A stretch of 64,000 nucleotides of DNA from Oscillospiraceae bacterium (GCA_017429835.1 JAFROD010000013.1:1-64000), one strand, 5' to 3'; shown: positions 49,463-57,609, numbered from the stretch's first letter. Made by a program: numbers and translations. Notes: generated by a model not told the origin, from the sequence alone.

Positions 49463-50713
49463 ATGACGACAAAGATTCCCCACATCATTCACGTCGATCT
49501 GCAGAGTCACGCGAAGCGGCAGATCGTTTATATGAAGCAAGGCGACGAGATGAGCAGAGAACTGCTCATCTTTTTCTATAACGGCGGAGCCGTGTGGGCG
49601 GTGCCGAATGAGATCACTTCTGTATCGCTGTCCTACTGCAAGGCGGACAAGGTTCACGGCTGCTATGACCATATCGCTGATGAGGTGGCCTATGTTTTCA
49701 ACTCCGGGCGTACCTCCGTAACGATGGCGATTCATCCGCAGGTGCTCACCGCAGCGGGCAACGTCGTCTGTGAACTGAAACTATGCAACGCTGCTGGACA
49801 CGCGCTGAATACCTTTAACTTCGTAATCAACTGCGAGCAGTCGCCGCACGCGATGGGGCAACAGTCTGAAGGATACTGGAATAACGTCTTCGACGGCGCG
49901 ACCTTCACGCCGCACGTTTCTTCCGATGGGATTCTGTCCTGGACGAACGACAAGGGGCTGCCGAATCCGGAACCGGTCAATATCGCTATATATGGCTGGG
50001 TTATTCCAGAGGAGGGTGTTCCTGTTCAGACAATGGAGATTGTCACGTCGGAAAATGTTGAAGAGAACATTGATGCGGACGATAAAATAATGACTCCCGC
50101 AGCGGCGCAGGTTTTGATCGGCATCAACTGTCCGCCGCCGATCCAGCTTCTGACGGAATACACCGTCAGCGGGGCTACTCCGTGGACGGACAACTCGACG
50201 ACGAGCGTTAAGGGGGACTTTATCACGAAGGACGGCGCGCTGTACATCTGCACCGCGCCAAGCTCATCGGCGGGTGCGTGGAGTTCGAGAAAGGGAAACT
50301 ACAAGCGAGTATCGTACAGCCTCGCAATCAGAGAATTCAGCACGAGCGCTGTGTGCAATACCGGCGACTTCTGCTACAAGGCGGCAAGCGGCTCCTATGA
50401 CCCGCGGCTGCTGGTGTGCATTGCGGACAACACGACGGGCGCCTTCGACGCGACAAAGTGGCAGGACGTCGGCCCTGTGTTCACGGTTGACAGCGTTGAT
50501 TTTAACAACTACGCAACCGCGTTGGCTTTCGGCACCGCTGTTGCTGACCTCGGCGGCGAGTACCTGCGGCAGGCGCAGTACTCCGAATCGTTGAAGTACG
50601 TAGCGTTCCGGAACCAGAACTCCTACGGAAGCGCGCTGATCTATGTGTTCTATAAGACAGACGGGACGGTGGATAAGACGCGGTACTCCTCGCTTCCGTA
50701 TGCGACGGTGTGA
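49463..50713 (+). CDS. Baseplate upper protein-like with two carbohydrate-binding-like repeats
   Basis: A 416-aa protein. The N-terminal about 150 residues fit the BppU N-terminal fold (QSHAKRQIVYMKQGDEMSRELLIFFYNGGAVWAVPNEITSVSLSYCKADKVHG). The second half holds repeats of the chitinase C-terminal type: GDFITKDGALYICTAPSSSAGAW and GDFCYKAASGSYDPRLLVCIADNTTGAFDATKWQDV (about 250-345), which often bind polysaccharides. It is a likely receptor-binding component. RBS AAGGAGGAG. Confidence 0.8.
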   Translation: MTTKIPHIIHVDLQSHAKRQIVYMKQGDEMSRELLIFFYNGGAVWAVPNEITSVSLSYCKADKVHGCYDHIADEVAYVFNSGRTSVTMAIHPQVLTAAGNVVCELKLCNAAGHALNTFNFVINCEQSPHAMGQQSEGYWNNVFDGATFTPHVSSDGILSWTNDKGLPNPEPVNIAIYGWVIPEEGVPVQTMEIVTSENVEENIDADDKIMTPAAAQVLIGINCPPPIQLLTEYTVSGATPWTDNSTTSVKGDFITKDGALYICTAPSSSAGAWSSRKGNYKRVSYSLAIREFSTSAVCNTGDFCYKAASGSYDPRLLVCIADNTTGAFDATKWQDVGPVFTVDSVDFNNYATALAFGTAVADLGGEYLRQAQYSESLKYVAFRNQNSYGSALIYVFYKTDGTVDKTRYSSLPYATV

Positions 50714-50716
50714 GCC

Positions 50717-51892
50717 ATGAAAATACTTACGAGATACGGGAAAGCGCTTTTGAGCGCGGACGGCGTGCTGGCGCTTGCGCCGTACAGACAAGCGTGGGGC
50801 TACCTGCAATCCGTGAGCTGCGGAGAAGCGCAGCTCTATGACTGGATCTACAAGTGCATTTCGGAAGCGTTCTCCGTGACGTCGAGAACGGTCGGCGGAA
50901 AGACCTACACCGTCGACGGCGGGAATGAGCACGTGCTGTCAAACGACGTGCATTGGCTCGTCATCCCGATGCGGCAGTTCGATATTCCTGCGGAGGAAAG
51001 CGGCAATCTGACCGCGTTCCGCGCCGTCCGCCGGGTGTGCGGGGACAATCAAATGCTGCTGGGCTGGGCGTGCCCGGACGTCAACAGCGCGGCGGTCGAC
51101 TGGAGCGGCTATGAGGTCGTCAACGACGGGGAGTACCTCGACGCGTACCGGCTGCAATATCCGCATTCCGACCTGTCAGAGAAGAGGGCAGAGATCCGGG
51201 CGACAATCTCAGAGATCGACGCTTTGGTGCAGACGGAAACAGGCTGCAGCATTGTGAACAAGCCGGAAAGCGAGGCGGATAAGCTGGCCGTTGCGACGGT
51301 GCTGCACGACTGGATTCTTACCAACGTCAGCAATAATAGATCAAGACAGGATTCGACCCATTGGGCGCATTGTGCGTATTCCGTGCTGCGGCAGGTCGAT
51401 GACCCGTCAGACGGAAGAAAGGCAGATTGTGCCGGTTTCGGTGCGGCGTTTCAGCTTCTATGCGAGCAATACGGAATCAACTGCCTGGAAGTTTTGGGCG
51501 GTGCAGGAGACTCGGACACGGGTGCGACGGGTACGCGGACGAACCACGCATGGAACATGCTGTCGCTGTCGCTGCCTATCGGAACGTACACGGCAGACCC
51601 TGCGCTGTGGTACGCAGCGGATGTGCGGTTTGATGAATATGTAAAGGACAGTTTTTCAGTCAATGATCCTGACATCAAGAAATACTTTATGCAGGAAGGC
51701 GCGCGCGTCGTCCCATCATCGACGTGGACGACACGCAGATACTTCCTTTCCAGCAAGGTATATTACGACGACGTTGACGTAAGATTCCATTCCGGAAGCA
51801 ACAATTACGATTACACGCACAGAGCGAACAACGCGATCGGCTATCCGGTGGAGGTACCGGGCGCGGAATTGCAGGGAGGTGGTGCGGCATGA
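50717..51892 (+). CDS. Tail protein with transglutaminase-like cysteine protease domain
   Basis: A 391-aa protein starting 3 bp after the baseplate gene. The N-terminal about 160 residues have no recognised family. The second half shows the transglutaminase/bacterial protease fold with a full triad: Cys238 in KADCAGFGAAFQLL, His277 in RTNHAWNML and Asp294 in TADPALWY. A YD-rich C-terminus follows. Position in the baseplate suggests it acts on host surface peptides, for example peptidoglycan stems or pili; the substrate is inferred. An unusual tail enzyme worth testing. Confidence 0.75.
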   Translation: MKILTRYGKALLSADGVLALAPYRQAWGYLQSVSCGEAQLYDWIYKCISEAFSVTSRTVGGKTYTVDGGNEHVLSNDVHWLVIPMRQFDIPAEESGNLTAFRAVRRVCGDNQMLLGWACPDVNSAAVDWSGYEVVNDGEYLDAYRLQYPHSDLSEKRAEIRATISEIDALVQTETGCSIVNKPESEADKLAVATVLHDWILTNVSNNRSRQDSTHWAHCAYSVLRQVDDPSDGRKADCAGFGAAFQLLCEQYGINCLEVLGGAGDSDTGATGTRTNHAWNMLSLSLPIGTYTADPALWYAADVRFDEYVKDSFSVNDPDIKKYFMQEGARVVPSSTWTTRRYFLSSKVYYDDVDVRFHSGSNNYDYTHRANNAIGYPVEVPGAELQGGGAA

Positions 51893-51940
51893 GCTGCGTT
51901 AACCAATCTCAAATAAACTGCATTTTTGGAGGTACATATC

Positions 51941-52378
51941 ATGATTAAGCATGGCGTCTGCATCACGATCGGAGCAATCGGCGGTGCGATCGCGAGTCTT
52001 TTTGGCGGTTGGGACACCGCTCTGATCACGCTGGTTATCAGTATGGCAATCGACTATGTGACAGGGTTGATCGTCGCGGCAGTATTCCACAAGTCAAACA
52101 AGTCCGCCACCGGAGGGCTGGAGAGTTCTGCCGGTTGGAAGGGCATCGCCCGGAAGTTTGTCACGCTTTGCATCGTTGTGATCGCGAACTATGCGGACAA
52201 GCTGGTCGGCAGTACATATATCCGTGACGCCGTTGTGATCGGCTTCTGCGCGAATGAGTTCATCTCAATCTTGGAGAACGCCGGCTTGATGGGACTGCCG
52301 ATCCCAAAGGTCTTGACACGCGCGATCGACGTTCTCAAGCAGAAATCAGACGATGAGGAGGGACACGGCGATGCTTAG
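51941..52378 (+). CDS. Phage holin (holin 4 / toxin secretion-lysis family)
   Basis: A 145-aa membrane protein: MIKHGVCITIGAIGGAIASLFGGWDTALITLVISMAIDYVTGLIVAAVFHKSNKSATGGLESSAGWKGIARK is the family signature (three membrane segments, DYVTG and GLxSxxxxKG). It makes membrane lesions that let the endolysin out. The ATG at 51941 follows TGGAGGTACATATC. It overlaps the lysozyme gene by 8 bp. Confidence 0.93.
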   Translation: MIKHGVCITIGAIGGAIASLFGGWDTALITLVISMAIDYVTGLIVAAVFHKSNKSATGGLESSAGWKGIARKFVTLCIVVIANYADKLVGSTYIRDAVVIGFCANEFISILENAGLMGLPIPKVLTRAIDVLKQKSDDEEGHGDA

Positions 52379-53120
52379 AACGTCTGAACGCGGCATCGCG
52401 TTTATCAAAGACCATGAGGGTTTTGTTACATACAAGATTTGGGACTATAAGCAGTACAGCATCGGCTACGGGTCGCATTGTGGCGTGGCAGATTATCCCA
52501 ACGGTATTACGAAGGAGCAGGGAGACAAGCTGCTCCGCCAGATCCTTGAAACCGAAACGGAGCCGATCGTCGCGAAGGTCGAACGGACTCGCGGTAAGAA
52601 GTTCCTGCAGTGCGAATGGGACGCTTTGACATCCCTCACGTACAACCTCGGCGCACAGTGGGTGAGTCCCCAGTATTCCGTCTACAAATTCGCCACCGGT
52701 GAATACCAGATGGACGAAGCTGCCTTCATCGCCACAATGCAGGCGTGGTGTCACGCAGGAGGGGATAAGCTCGAAGGTCTGGAGCGCAGACGCACCCAGG
52801 AGGCACGTCTGTACCTCTACGGCGACTATTCCGATGGCAAGCCTTTCAACAAGAACGAAAACGGGAAGGAGGAAAGCATTATGTATCCCAAACTGAAGGA
52901 CGTGCCCGAATGGGCGCACGATGAAGTCAAAGCGCTGATCGACGCCGGAATTGTCCTGGGCACACAGGGCGAGGGCGAAGATAGACAGATCGACATGACG
53001 CACAGCGAGTGCCGCTGCTGCGTTTGGATGGTCCGGTACGCCGAGGAGCTGATCAAGAACGTGCCCGGTGTCGCGGCGAAGGACGTCGTCAAGGCGATCG
53101 CCGAGAAGTTCGGGTTTTAA
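52371..53120 (+). CDS. Endolysin, T4-type lysozyme (GH24) with C-terminal SLH-like domain
   Basis: A 249-aa lysin. Residues 1-155 are a GH24 muramidase with Glu16 (KDHEGF), Asp25 (KIWDYKQYS) and Ser30 in place of the usual Thr, then SIGYGSH and DALTSLTYNLG. The C-terminal part (about 178-240: LKDVPEWAHDEVKALIDAGIVLGTQGEG...MTHSECRCCVWMVRYAEELI) reads like an S-layer-homology-type wall-binding module. RBS GGAGGG. Last gene before attR. Confidence 0.92.
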   Translation: MLRTSERGIAFIKDHEGFVTYKIWDYKQYSIGYGSHCGVADYPNGITKEQGDKLLRQILETETEPIVAKVERTRGKKFLQCEWDALTSLTYNLGAQWVSPQYSVYKFATGEYQMDEAAFIATMQAWCHAGGDKLEGLERRRTQEARLYLYGDYSDGKPFNKNENGKEESIMYPKLKDVPEWAHDEVKALIDAGIVLGTQGEGEDRQIDMTHSECRCCVWMVRYAEELIKNVPGVAAKDVVKAIAEKFGF

Positions 53121-53144
53121 CTGCACCGGAAGATGCTGTTTTGC

Positions 53145-53159
53145 CAATGAAAATGGCAA
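53145..53159. repeat. Candidate integrase arm-type site (partner at 17024-17038)
   Basis: The 15-mer CAATGAAAATGGCAA occurs at 53145-53159 near attR and at 17024-17038 near attL, both inside the prophage. Paired short repeats at both ends are typical of integrase arm sites. A shorter form (CAATGAAAAT) overlaps attR at 53232. Confidence 0.45.
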
Positions 53160-53209
53160 CGGGCTTGAAAACCGTTGATTTTTCAGTGCTTTTATAGCAA
53201 TTTCCTACT

Positions 53210-53234
53210 GTTCGAATCCTTCACCCGCTGCCAA
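53210..53234 (+). other. attR core of the prophage
   Basis: Exact 25-bp copy of the tRNA-Gln 3' end (GTTCGAATCC...GCCAA). The rest of the tRNA is absent, so this is an attachment site and not a gene. Confidence 0.9.
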
Positions 53235-53236
53235 TG

Positions 53237-53273
53237 AAAATCGGTCAAATTCTTCGGAGTTTGGCCGATTTTT
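53237..53273 (+). terminator. Original host terminator of tRNA-Gln
   Basis: AAAATCGG(T)CAAA / TTTGGCCGATTTT hairpin with TTTTTG directly after attR. It was separated from its tRNA by the prophage. Confidence 0.7.
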
Positions 53274-53388
53274 GTTGTTAAACGGTCGCTTTATAAACAC
53301 ATTAGTTCTGAACCGAAGTGGCGAAAAATGAGTTTACCCTTTAGTTTCTCCTTTAGTAGGTTCGTGCACAGAAATAATGCCCAAATGA

Positions 53389-54576
53389 CTACGCAGTTTT
53401 TACGCTCTTTATGAATCTTTCCATGCGATTTGCGCTGTCCTCTTTCATCTGATCTGTGACGTGCCCGTACACATCCAGCGTAAAAGCTGCGGTCGCATGT
53501 CCGAGATTTCCCTGGACAGTTTTCACGTCGTCTCCTGCCTGTAGAGCTGCAACGGCGTAAGAATGCCGCATATCGTGAAAGCGAATATCCGGCGCACCGA
53601 TTTGGGCAACAACTTCTTTGAAATGGTTGTATACTGTGTTCGGATTAAGATAACCACCGAGTTCGTTTGTAAAGACAAGATTCATCGGGTTCTGGAAACT
53701 TTCACCGTGTTTCAACTGCCATGTCGCTTGCTGCTTTTTCACGCGGTACAAGACGTTCATAACATCTTTGGCGGGCTTCAGTTTTCGTGCCTTGCCGTTT
53801 TTGGTTGTAACCAGTATACATTTCCCGTCACCCTCACGAGGCCGCTGGAGCTGTTTGTCGATCAAAACCGTTCCTCTTGTAAAATCAACGGCATCCCAAG
53901 TCAATCCTAGTACCTCGCCCTTTCGCATACCTGTAAACAACGTGACGAAAAACAGATACTCAAACTGTTCACCACGGATTGCTTCCAAGAAATCCGTAAT
54001 CATATACTCGTCCATCGGATGCATTTCCTTTTTCTCGATCCGGGGACGGATAGAGGCATCTGTGGGATTTGAAGGTATGTAACCATTAAGGACCGCTTGC
54101 TTTAAGGCAGCGTGGAGAATGCCGTGCAGGTTTTTGATCGTTTTGGCAGATAGCGTCCCGATCTTGCTGTTATAGAAGCTCTGAATTGTGTGGGGGTTCA
54201 GTGCATCAAGTTTGATTGCTCCCATTGCAGGTTTGATGTGTTTCCGAATGGAAGCCTTATAAGCGTATGCTGTCGCTTCCTTTACGCCAACAAGGTATTC
54301 CTTTGCCCAAATATCCATCCATTCACCCACGGTAAGTTTGCACGGGTTCAAATAGACTCCGTGGTCTATGTCGGTTGTTACTTCTCGGAGCTTTTGTGCA
54401 ACCTCTTTTTTTGTTTTTCCATAGATGGTCCGCTGAATCTGTTTTCCGGTTCCAGGATCATAGCCTGTTGTAAAGCGCGCCTCCCAGTAAGTATAGTCTT
54501 TTCCTTTTCTAGTAATTGTTCTAAGCCGAATCGAACCAGACCCGGCTGTCGCTCTTTGTGGTTTGTTGTATGGCAT
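53389..54576 (-). CDS. int: Tyrosine integrase, Tn916 Int-like
   Basis: A 395-aa recombinase. N-terminal arm-binding domain (SGSIRLRTITRKGKDYTYWEARFTTGYDPGTGKQIQRTIYGKTKKEVAQKL), core-binding domain (about 70-160), catalytic domain with Arg in FTGMRKGEVLGLTW, HxxR in FHDMRHSYAVAAL, His in GNLGHATAAFTL and Tyr in DVYGHV. All five catalytic positions are intact. RBS AAAGGAGG lies close to the ATG at 54576. It is unrelated in detail to the prophage integrase, so a separate insertion made this element. Confidence 0.93.
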   Translation of the reverse strand: MPYNKPQRATAGSGSIRLRTITRKGKDYTYWEARFTTGYDPGTGKQIQRTIYGKTKKEVAQKLREVTTDIDHGVYLNPCKLTVGEWMDIWAKEYLVGVKEATAYAYKASIRKHIKPAMGAIKLDALNPHTIQSFYNSKIGTLSAKTIKNLHGILHAALKQAVLNGYIPSNPTDASIRPRIEKKEMHPMDEYMITDFLEAIRGEQFEYLFFVTLFTGMRKGEVLGLTWDAVDFTRGTVLIDKQLQRPREGDGKCILVTTKNGKARKLKPAKDVMNVLYRVKKQQATWQLKHGESFQNPMNLVFTNELGGYLNPNTVYNHFKEVVAQIGAPDIRFHDMRHSYAVAALQAGDDVKTVQGNLGHATAAFTLDVYGHVTDQMKEDSANRMERFIKSVKTA

Positions 54577-54621
54577 ATATCCTCCTTTCCAGCCACACAG
54601 CAGACATCGTTTGCTATAATT

Positions 54622-54650
54622 ATTATAGCTGCAGTGTGGCAAATGTCCAA
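54622..54650 (-). promoter_or_regulatory. Integrase promoter of the second element with palindromes
   Basis: Minus strand TTGGAC, 17-nt spacer, TATAAT. The -10 lies in the palindrome GCTATAAT-T-ATTATAGC (54613-54629). A second palindrome, GTCGCGAT-C-ATCGCGAC (54654-54670), overlaps the xis stop codon. Both may bind regulators of int. Confidence 0.6.
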
Positions 54651-54660
54651 CTTGTCGCGA

Positions 54661-54858
54661 TCATCGCGACGATTTCCGGAGGTACTCTTCAAGAGCGTTC
54701 ACGGGGATACGATAGGATCGACCAACCCGAACGCTATGAATTTGCCCGGAGCGAACTAACTCGTATGCCATATTCCGACCGATGGAAAGAATCGGCATTA
54801 AATCCTCCACCTTGAGTACAAGGGGGAGATCTTTTGTTATCTTGAAAGCTTCTGACAT
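54661..54858 (-). CDS. xis: Excisionase-type HTH protein
   Basis: A 65-aa MerR-like winged HTH: KVEDLMPILSIGRNMAYELVRSGQIHSVRVGRSYRIPVNALEEYL (about 15-60), the DNA-binding excisionase family fold. It lies upstream of the integrase in the same direction, the standard xis-int order, and would favour excision. RBS AGGAGG upstream. Confidence 0.85.
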   Translation of the reverse strand: MSEAFKITKDLPLVLKVEDLMPILSIGRNMAYELVRSGQIHSVRVGRSYRIPVNALEEYLRKSSR

Positions 54859-54887
54859 TAAGACCTCCTGTTATATTGTTGTTGTAT

Positions 54888-55454
54888 TCAATACCGGTCG
54901 TCGCCGAGCTTCTTGCGGCGGAGATAGATGTTGAAGTCAAAGCCGCGTCTGACGCGGCAGTAATCACAGTCGTCCTTTTCCATCTGCAGCGGGTCTGCGC
55001 GACGGATGACGTGAACGGGGGAAGTGATGAACTGCTGCGCGCAGACCGGGCAGAGGCAAAGCTCCAGGTCTGGCTTTTGCATCGACTTTGCGCGGATCTT
55101 TCGTAAGCCGATGCTGTAGGCTGCAGCGCGATCGATTCTCCGCATACACTCCGGGGAGATATGCCCGATATAGTCGCCGAGCGTCTGCTTGTCTACGGTT
55201 TTTACCTGCTCCAGCAGAGCCATCGACGGCTCTGCCAAGCCGAACCTTGCGCCGATATATGCGTGGACCGGCAGGTTCGTTTTCTTGATTTCGCTTGTGA
55301 TTGCAGCAACGATCACGGTGGGCGATGTGGCGTTGCCCTTGTTGTTTTGGATTACGATACCGGGGCGGATAAAGTTCTGGACGGAACCGATATTATAGCC
55401 AAAATTGACGTAGTAAAGATCGCCGCGGCGAATCTTCTGTTCTTTTTGTTTCAA
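54888..55454 (-). CDS. PemK/MazF-like toxin-domain protein with zinc-ribbon extension
   Basis: A 188-aa protein. Residues about 8-120 are a PemK/MazF domain (IRRGDLYYVNFGYNIGSVQNFIRPGIVIQNNKGNATSPTVIVAAIT; EPSMALLEQVKTVDKQTL). The C-terminal about 65 residues carry CLCPVCAQQF and CDYC, a probable zinc knuckle. MazF-type proteins cut mRNA; no separate antitoxin gene is evident beside it, so the extension may control activity or it may act as a regulator. The start TTG 55454 follows GAGGAAG. Confidence 0.82.
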   Translation of the reverse strand: MKQKEQKIRRGDLYYVNFGYNIGSVQNFIRPGIVIQNNKGNATSPTVIVAAITSEIKKTNLPVHAYIGARFGLAEPSMALLEQVKTVDKQTLGDYIGHISPECMRRIDRAAAYSIGLRKIRAKSMQKPDLELCLCPVCAQQFITSPVHVIRRADPLQMEKDDCDYCRVRRGFDFNIYLRRKKLGDDRY

Positions 55455-55663
55455 GTTGATCTTCCTCTCTGAATTATGTAAGCAGACCGCGGGTTGGCGG
55501 TCTGCATTGTTGTTTTTTGGGAATTCACACATTTGCCCCCGGCGCCCCTGTGAAGCGGGAAGTCATCAAGCTGCGATTTGCTGATCGCAACACGGGAATC
55601 GCACCCCTCCGCCGTTCTGACCGAGCTGCCCAATGCTGTGACGCGTTCAAGACAGGAGTATCA

Positions 55664-55774
55664 TTATTTCTTCTGACTGTCATCGCCGTCCCGGTAGCAA
55701 TCCGGCACCTGCAGCAGGTTCTTCCGCTCGCTTCCGTTTGGAAGGTCGTCGCGCACCCGACTGTCGTGGCTCAC
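55664..55774 (-). CDS. Possible 36-aa protein of the second element
   Basis: GTG start with GACGAGG nine bases upstream encodes SHDSRVRDDLPNGSERKNLLQVPDCYRDGDDSQKK. The composition is protein-like and similar short products occur in clostridial elements as far as I recall. The surrounding stretch 55455-55899 otherwise holds no supported gene. Confidence 0.35.
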   Translation of the reverse strand: MSHDSRVRDDLPNGSERKNLLQVPDCYRDGDDSQKK

Positions 55775-55899
55775 GCTTTCGCGCCTCGTCAGAAGTAAAG
55801 TACTTGATGAAATGCTTATTCAATTTTCAAAGTGCAGCGAGAGGAAAAATGATCCTCTCACTATACGGACATTTGGAGGCAGTTTTGGGAGGGTATTAT

Positions 55900-56352
55900 T
55901 TAGAAATTCTTCAAAAATTTTTTCCGGGCTGCTTTTATGGATTCCTCGACTGTCTTGTGCGTTGTCAGACCTTCACGCTTTGCTATATCATGAAAAGATT
56001 TGCCTGTTGCGTATAGTAAGAGCCTGCGCCGTTGTGTTTCCGTTAAGCAAGAAAGCGCCTTCTGAACACGGACGTACAGGGAATGGTTTTCGTGGGCGTT
56101 ACTTATGAGCACCTCTGGCGTAGTCCCGTCCGAATAGTCCGTACCCTCGTACTCTGTGGCGTCGAGCGAAATACAATGGTGTCGCTCTTTGCGATCTGCA
56201 TTTGCTTCGATGCGGTCGCATTCGGCGAGGAAAGCGGCAATTTCATCCGAAACCTTAACGAAGGAGGCCTCGCCGGTGACGAACTTGTATGTGACCGTCT
56301 TGCTTTGCCCGCCGCTGTTCGCGGGCAAATTGCTCTTGTTCTGTGATCTCAT
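55900..56352 (-). CDS. Sigma-70 region 4-like regulator of the integrative element
   Basis: A 150-aa protein. The C-terminal half resembles sigma region 4: VRVQKALSCLTETQRRRLLLYATGKSFHDIAKREGLTTHKTVEESIKAARKKFLKNF (about 92-150). The N-terminal half (TYKFVTGEASFVKVSDEIAAFLAECDRIEANADRKERHHCISLD) matches the start of sigma-like ICE regulators. It probably drives excision or transfer genes. The ATG at 56352 follows GGAGATTACATCA. Confidence 0.78.
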   Translation of the reverse strand: MRSQNKSNLPANSGGQSKTVTYKFVTGEASFVKVSDEIAAFLAECDRIEANADRKERHHCISLDATEYEGTDYSDGTTPEVLISNAHENHSLYVRVQKALSCLTETQRRRLLLYATGKSFHDIAKREGLTTHKTVEESIKAARKKFLKNF

Positions 56353-56520
56353 TGATGTAATCTCCTTTGTGTTTTTTGAATTGTTGAAAAGTCAAAAAAC
56401 GGAGATTACGGATATGCTGCGGTGTAACAGCGCCAGGTTTTTCGCATAAGAAAAGCTCCTTTCGCGCGAGGCGGAAGGAGCCTGATTTATAGCAGCGTAT
56501 GATGGGCGGAGCATAAAAAA

Positions 56521-56570
56521 CACCGTATGACAACAGAGCATAGTTACCTATGCTTGTCCATCATACGGTG
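56521..56570. other. Nested hairpin upstream of the sigma-like gene
   Basis: Outer arms CACCGTATGA (56521-56530) and TCATACGGTG (56561-56570) enclose AGCATAG-TTAC-CTATGCT (56537-56554). A second hairpin GCTCCTTTC..GAAGGAGC follows at about 56455-56481. They lie in the untranslated region between the zinc-ribbon and sigma-like genes and could be an attenuator or a small RNA. Confidence 0.5.
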
Positions 56571-56621
56571 CCCGGGCAGTCACGGTCGTCAGACCGGCTC
56601 CGCTTACGCGCTATAATGTGA

Positions 56622-56906
56622 TCAATATTTGTTTTGATTCTGAAGGCGGGATTTCAATTTGCCGAGACTTTTTGATCGATAAAAATATGCCAGATTTACA
56701 ACGGCAGTACCTTTGCACTTTGGACACTTCACGCGAAGATGCCCTTGGGCGTCGCTGAATACGCGGTCTACAGGGAAACAGCAATAGGGGCATAAGACGT
56801 CTCGCTCGGTCAGATCGACGCATTCCTCATACGAGATTTGCAGAAAGTGAACGATTTTTTGAGGGACCGGCAGTCTCTGAAACTTCGGTTTGTAGTTAGC
56901 TTCCAT
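56622..56906 (-). CDS. Zinc-ribbon protein of the integrative element
   Basis: A 94-aa protein starting MEANYKPKFQRLPVPQKIVHFLQISYEECVDL, with a Cys4 ribbon CPYCCFPVDRVF and VKCPKCKGT (about 40-65). The start lies in the 3' end of the ImmA gene (11-bp overlap), implying coupled translation. No function is known; zinc ribbons beside ImmA are frequent in ICE regulatory blocks. Confidence 0.72.
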   Translation of the reverse strand: MEANYKPKFQRLPVPQKIVHFLQISYEECVDLTERDVLCPYCCFPVDRVFSDAQGHLRVKCPKCKGTAVVNLAYFYRSKSLGKLKSRLQNQNKY

Positions 56907-57609
56907 CTGTAACACCGGTCTTTTGGAGATACTCTTCCACGCTCCTAACATTCAGCAAATTGCATGCTTCGAGCTGGATACAAAGCGTCGTATAGGAAAC
57001 GCCTTTCGCGTCGGCGATCCTGTGCAGCTTCTCTACGTCTTTAGGAAGAAACAACCGTTTGCCGTAGGACGTGATCCTATCACTGCCAAACGCCTTCTTA
57101 ACAACCTGTTTCAGCGCATCGGATGTCAGCAAAATGCTTCCGGCCATTGCGTTTGCCTGCACTTCACTAAACGCAAGACATTCATGGAGCTGGGCCAAAG
57201 AATAGTCCCCAACACTATTTTGTTCCGTGTGAAAGCAGGCGACGTGATGCTGCGGATCGGTTCGCGACAGAATGATATGAGAAAGCTCATGTGCGAGTAT
57301 AAACCTTCGCAACGTTTCCCTCTCGGGAGCCATGAGGAAACGCTCAAGAACGATTGTGTTGGCAGGAAAGAGCGTCCGCTCGACCTTGCCTCCTTTCCAG
57401 ACACGCAGCGGCGTCTGGCCGTCTGCCGCGAACGCAATCTTGTCCAGATTTGCTTCGGCAAACGACTCATAAAGGATGTTTTGCTTTAACACATTGACTG
57501 CGATCGCGTCAACGTCCACCTTCTGCGGTACTCGTTTGCCGTAGTATCGCTTTACAATCCCATCCGCAATCTGAATGATCTCTGAAGTGTGCAGATATGC
57601 GCTTTTCAT
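56896..57609 (-). CDS. ImmA/IrrE-family metallopeptidase of the integrative element
   Basis: A 237-aa zinc peptidase. HELSH in FILAHELSHIILSR (about 122-126) and a downstream Glu in LAFSEVQANAMAGSILLT provide the zinc site. The C-terminal part has a helix-turn-helix-like DVEKLHRIADAKGVSYTTLCIQLE. It probably degrades an element repressor to trigger excision; the matching repressor is not in view. Start ATG 57609; an in-frame TTG 9 nt upstream is possible. Confidence 0.85.
   Translation of the reverse strand: MKSAYLHTSEIIQIADGIVKRYYGKRVPQKVDVDAIAVNVLKQNILYESFAEANLDKIAFAADGQTPLRVWKGGKVERTLFPANTIVLERFLMAPERETLRRFILAHELSHIILSRTDPQHHVACFHTEQNSVGDYSLAQLHECLAFSEVQANAMAGSILLTSDALKQVVKKAFGSDRITSYGKRLFLPKDVEKLHRIADAKGVSYTTLCIQLEACNLLNVRSVEEYLQKTGVTDGS

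Larger units (their letters stand above)
16882..53234. mobile_element. Siphovirus-type prophage (about 36.4 kb) in tRNA-Gln
   Basis: It is bounded by 25-bp direct repeats at 16858-16882 and 53210-53234. The gene order is that of a temperate Gram-positive siphovirus: integrase, leftward lysogeny block, divergent control region, replication, packaging, head, tail, lysis. All essential modules are present except that the minor capsid gene is split by a cassette and small indels. Tape measure length (about 1040 aa) predicts a tail of roughly 150 nm by the usual 1.5 angstrom per residue rule. Confidence 0.95.

Noticed and set aside
53210-53234. Second tRNA-Gln gene
   Set aside because: Only the 3' 25 bases are present; it is the attR core.
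55530-55650. tRNA-like segment on the minus strand (GGGGTGCGATTCCCG stretch)
   Set aside because: A T-loop-like motif is present, but I cannot build an acceptor stem or an anticodon arm, so no tRNA is called.
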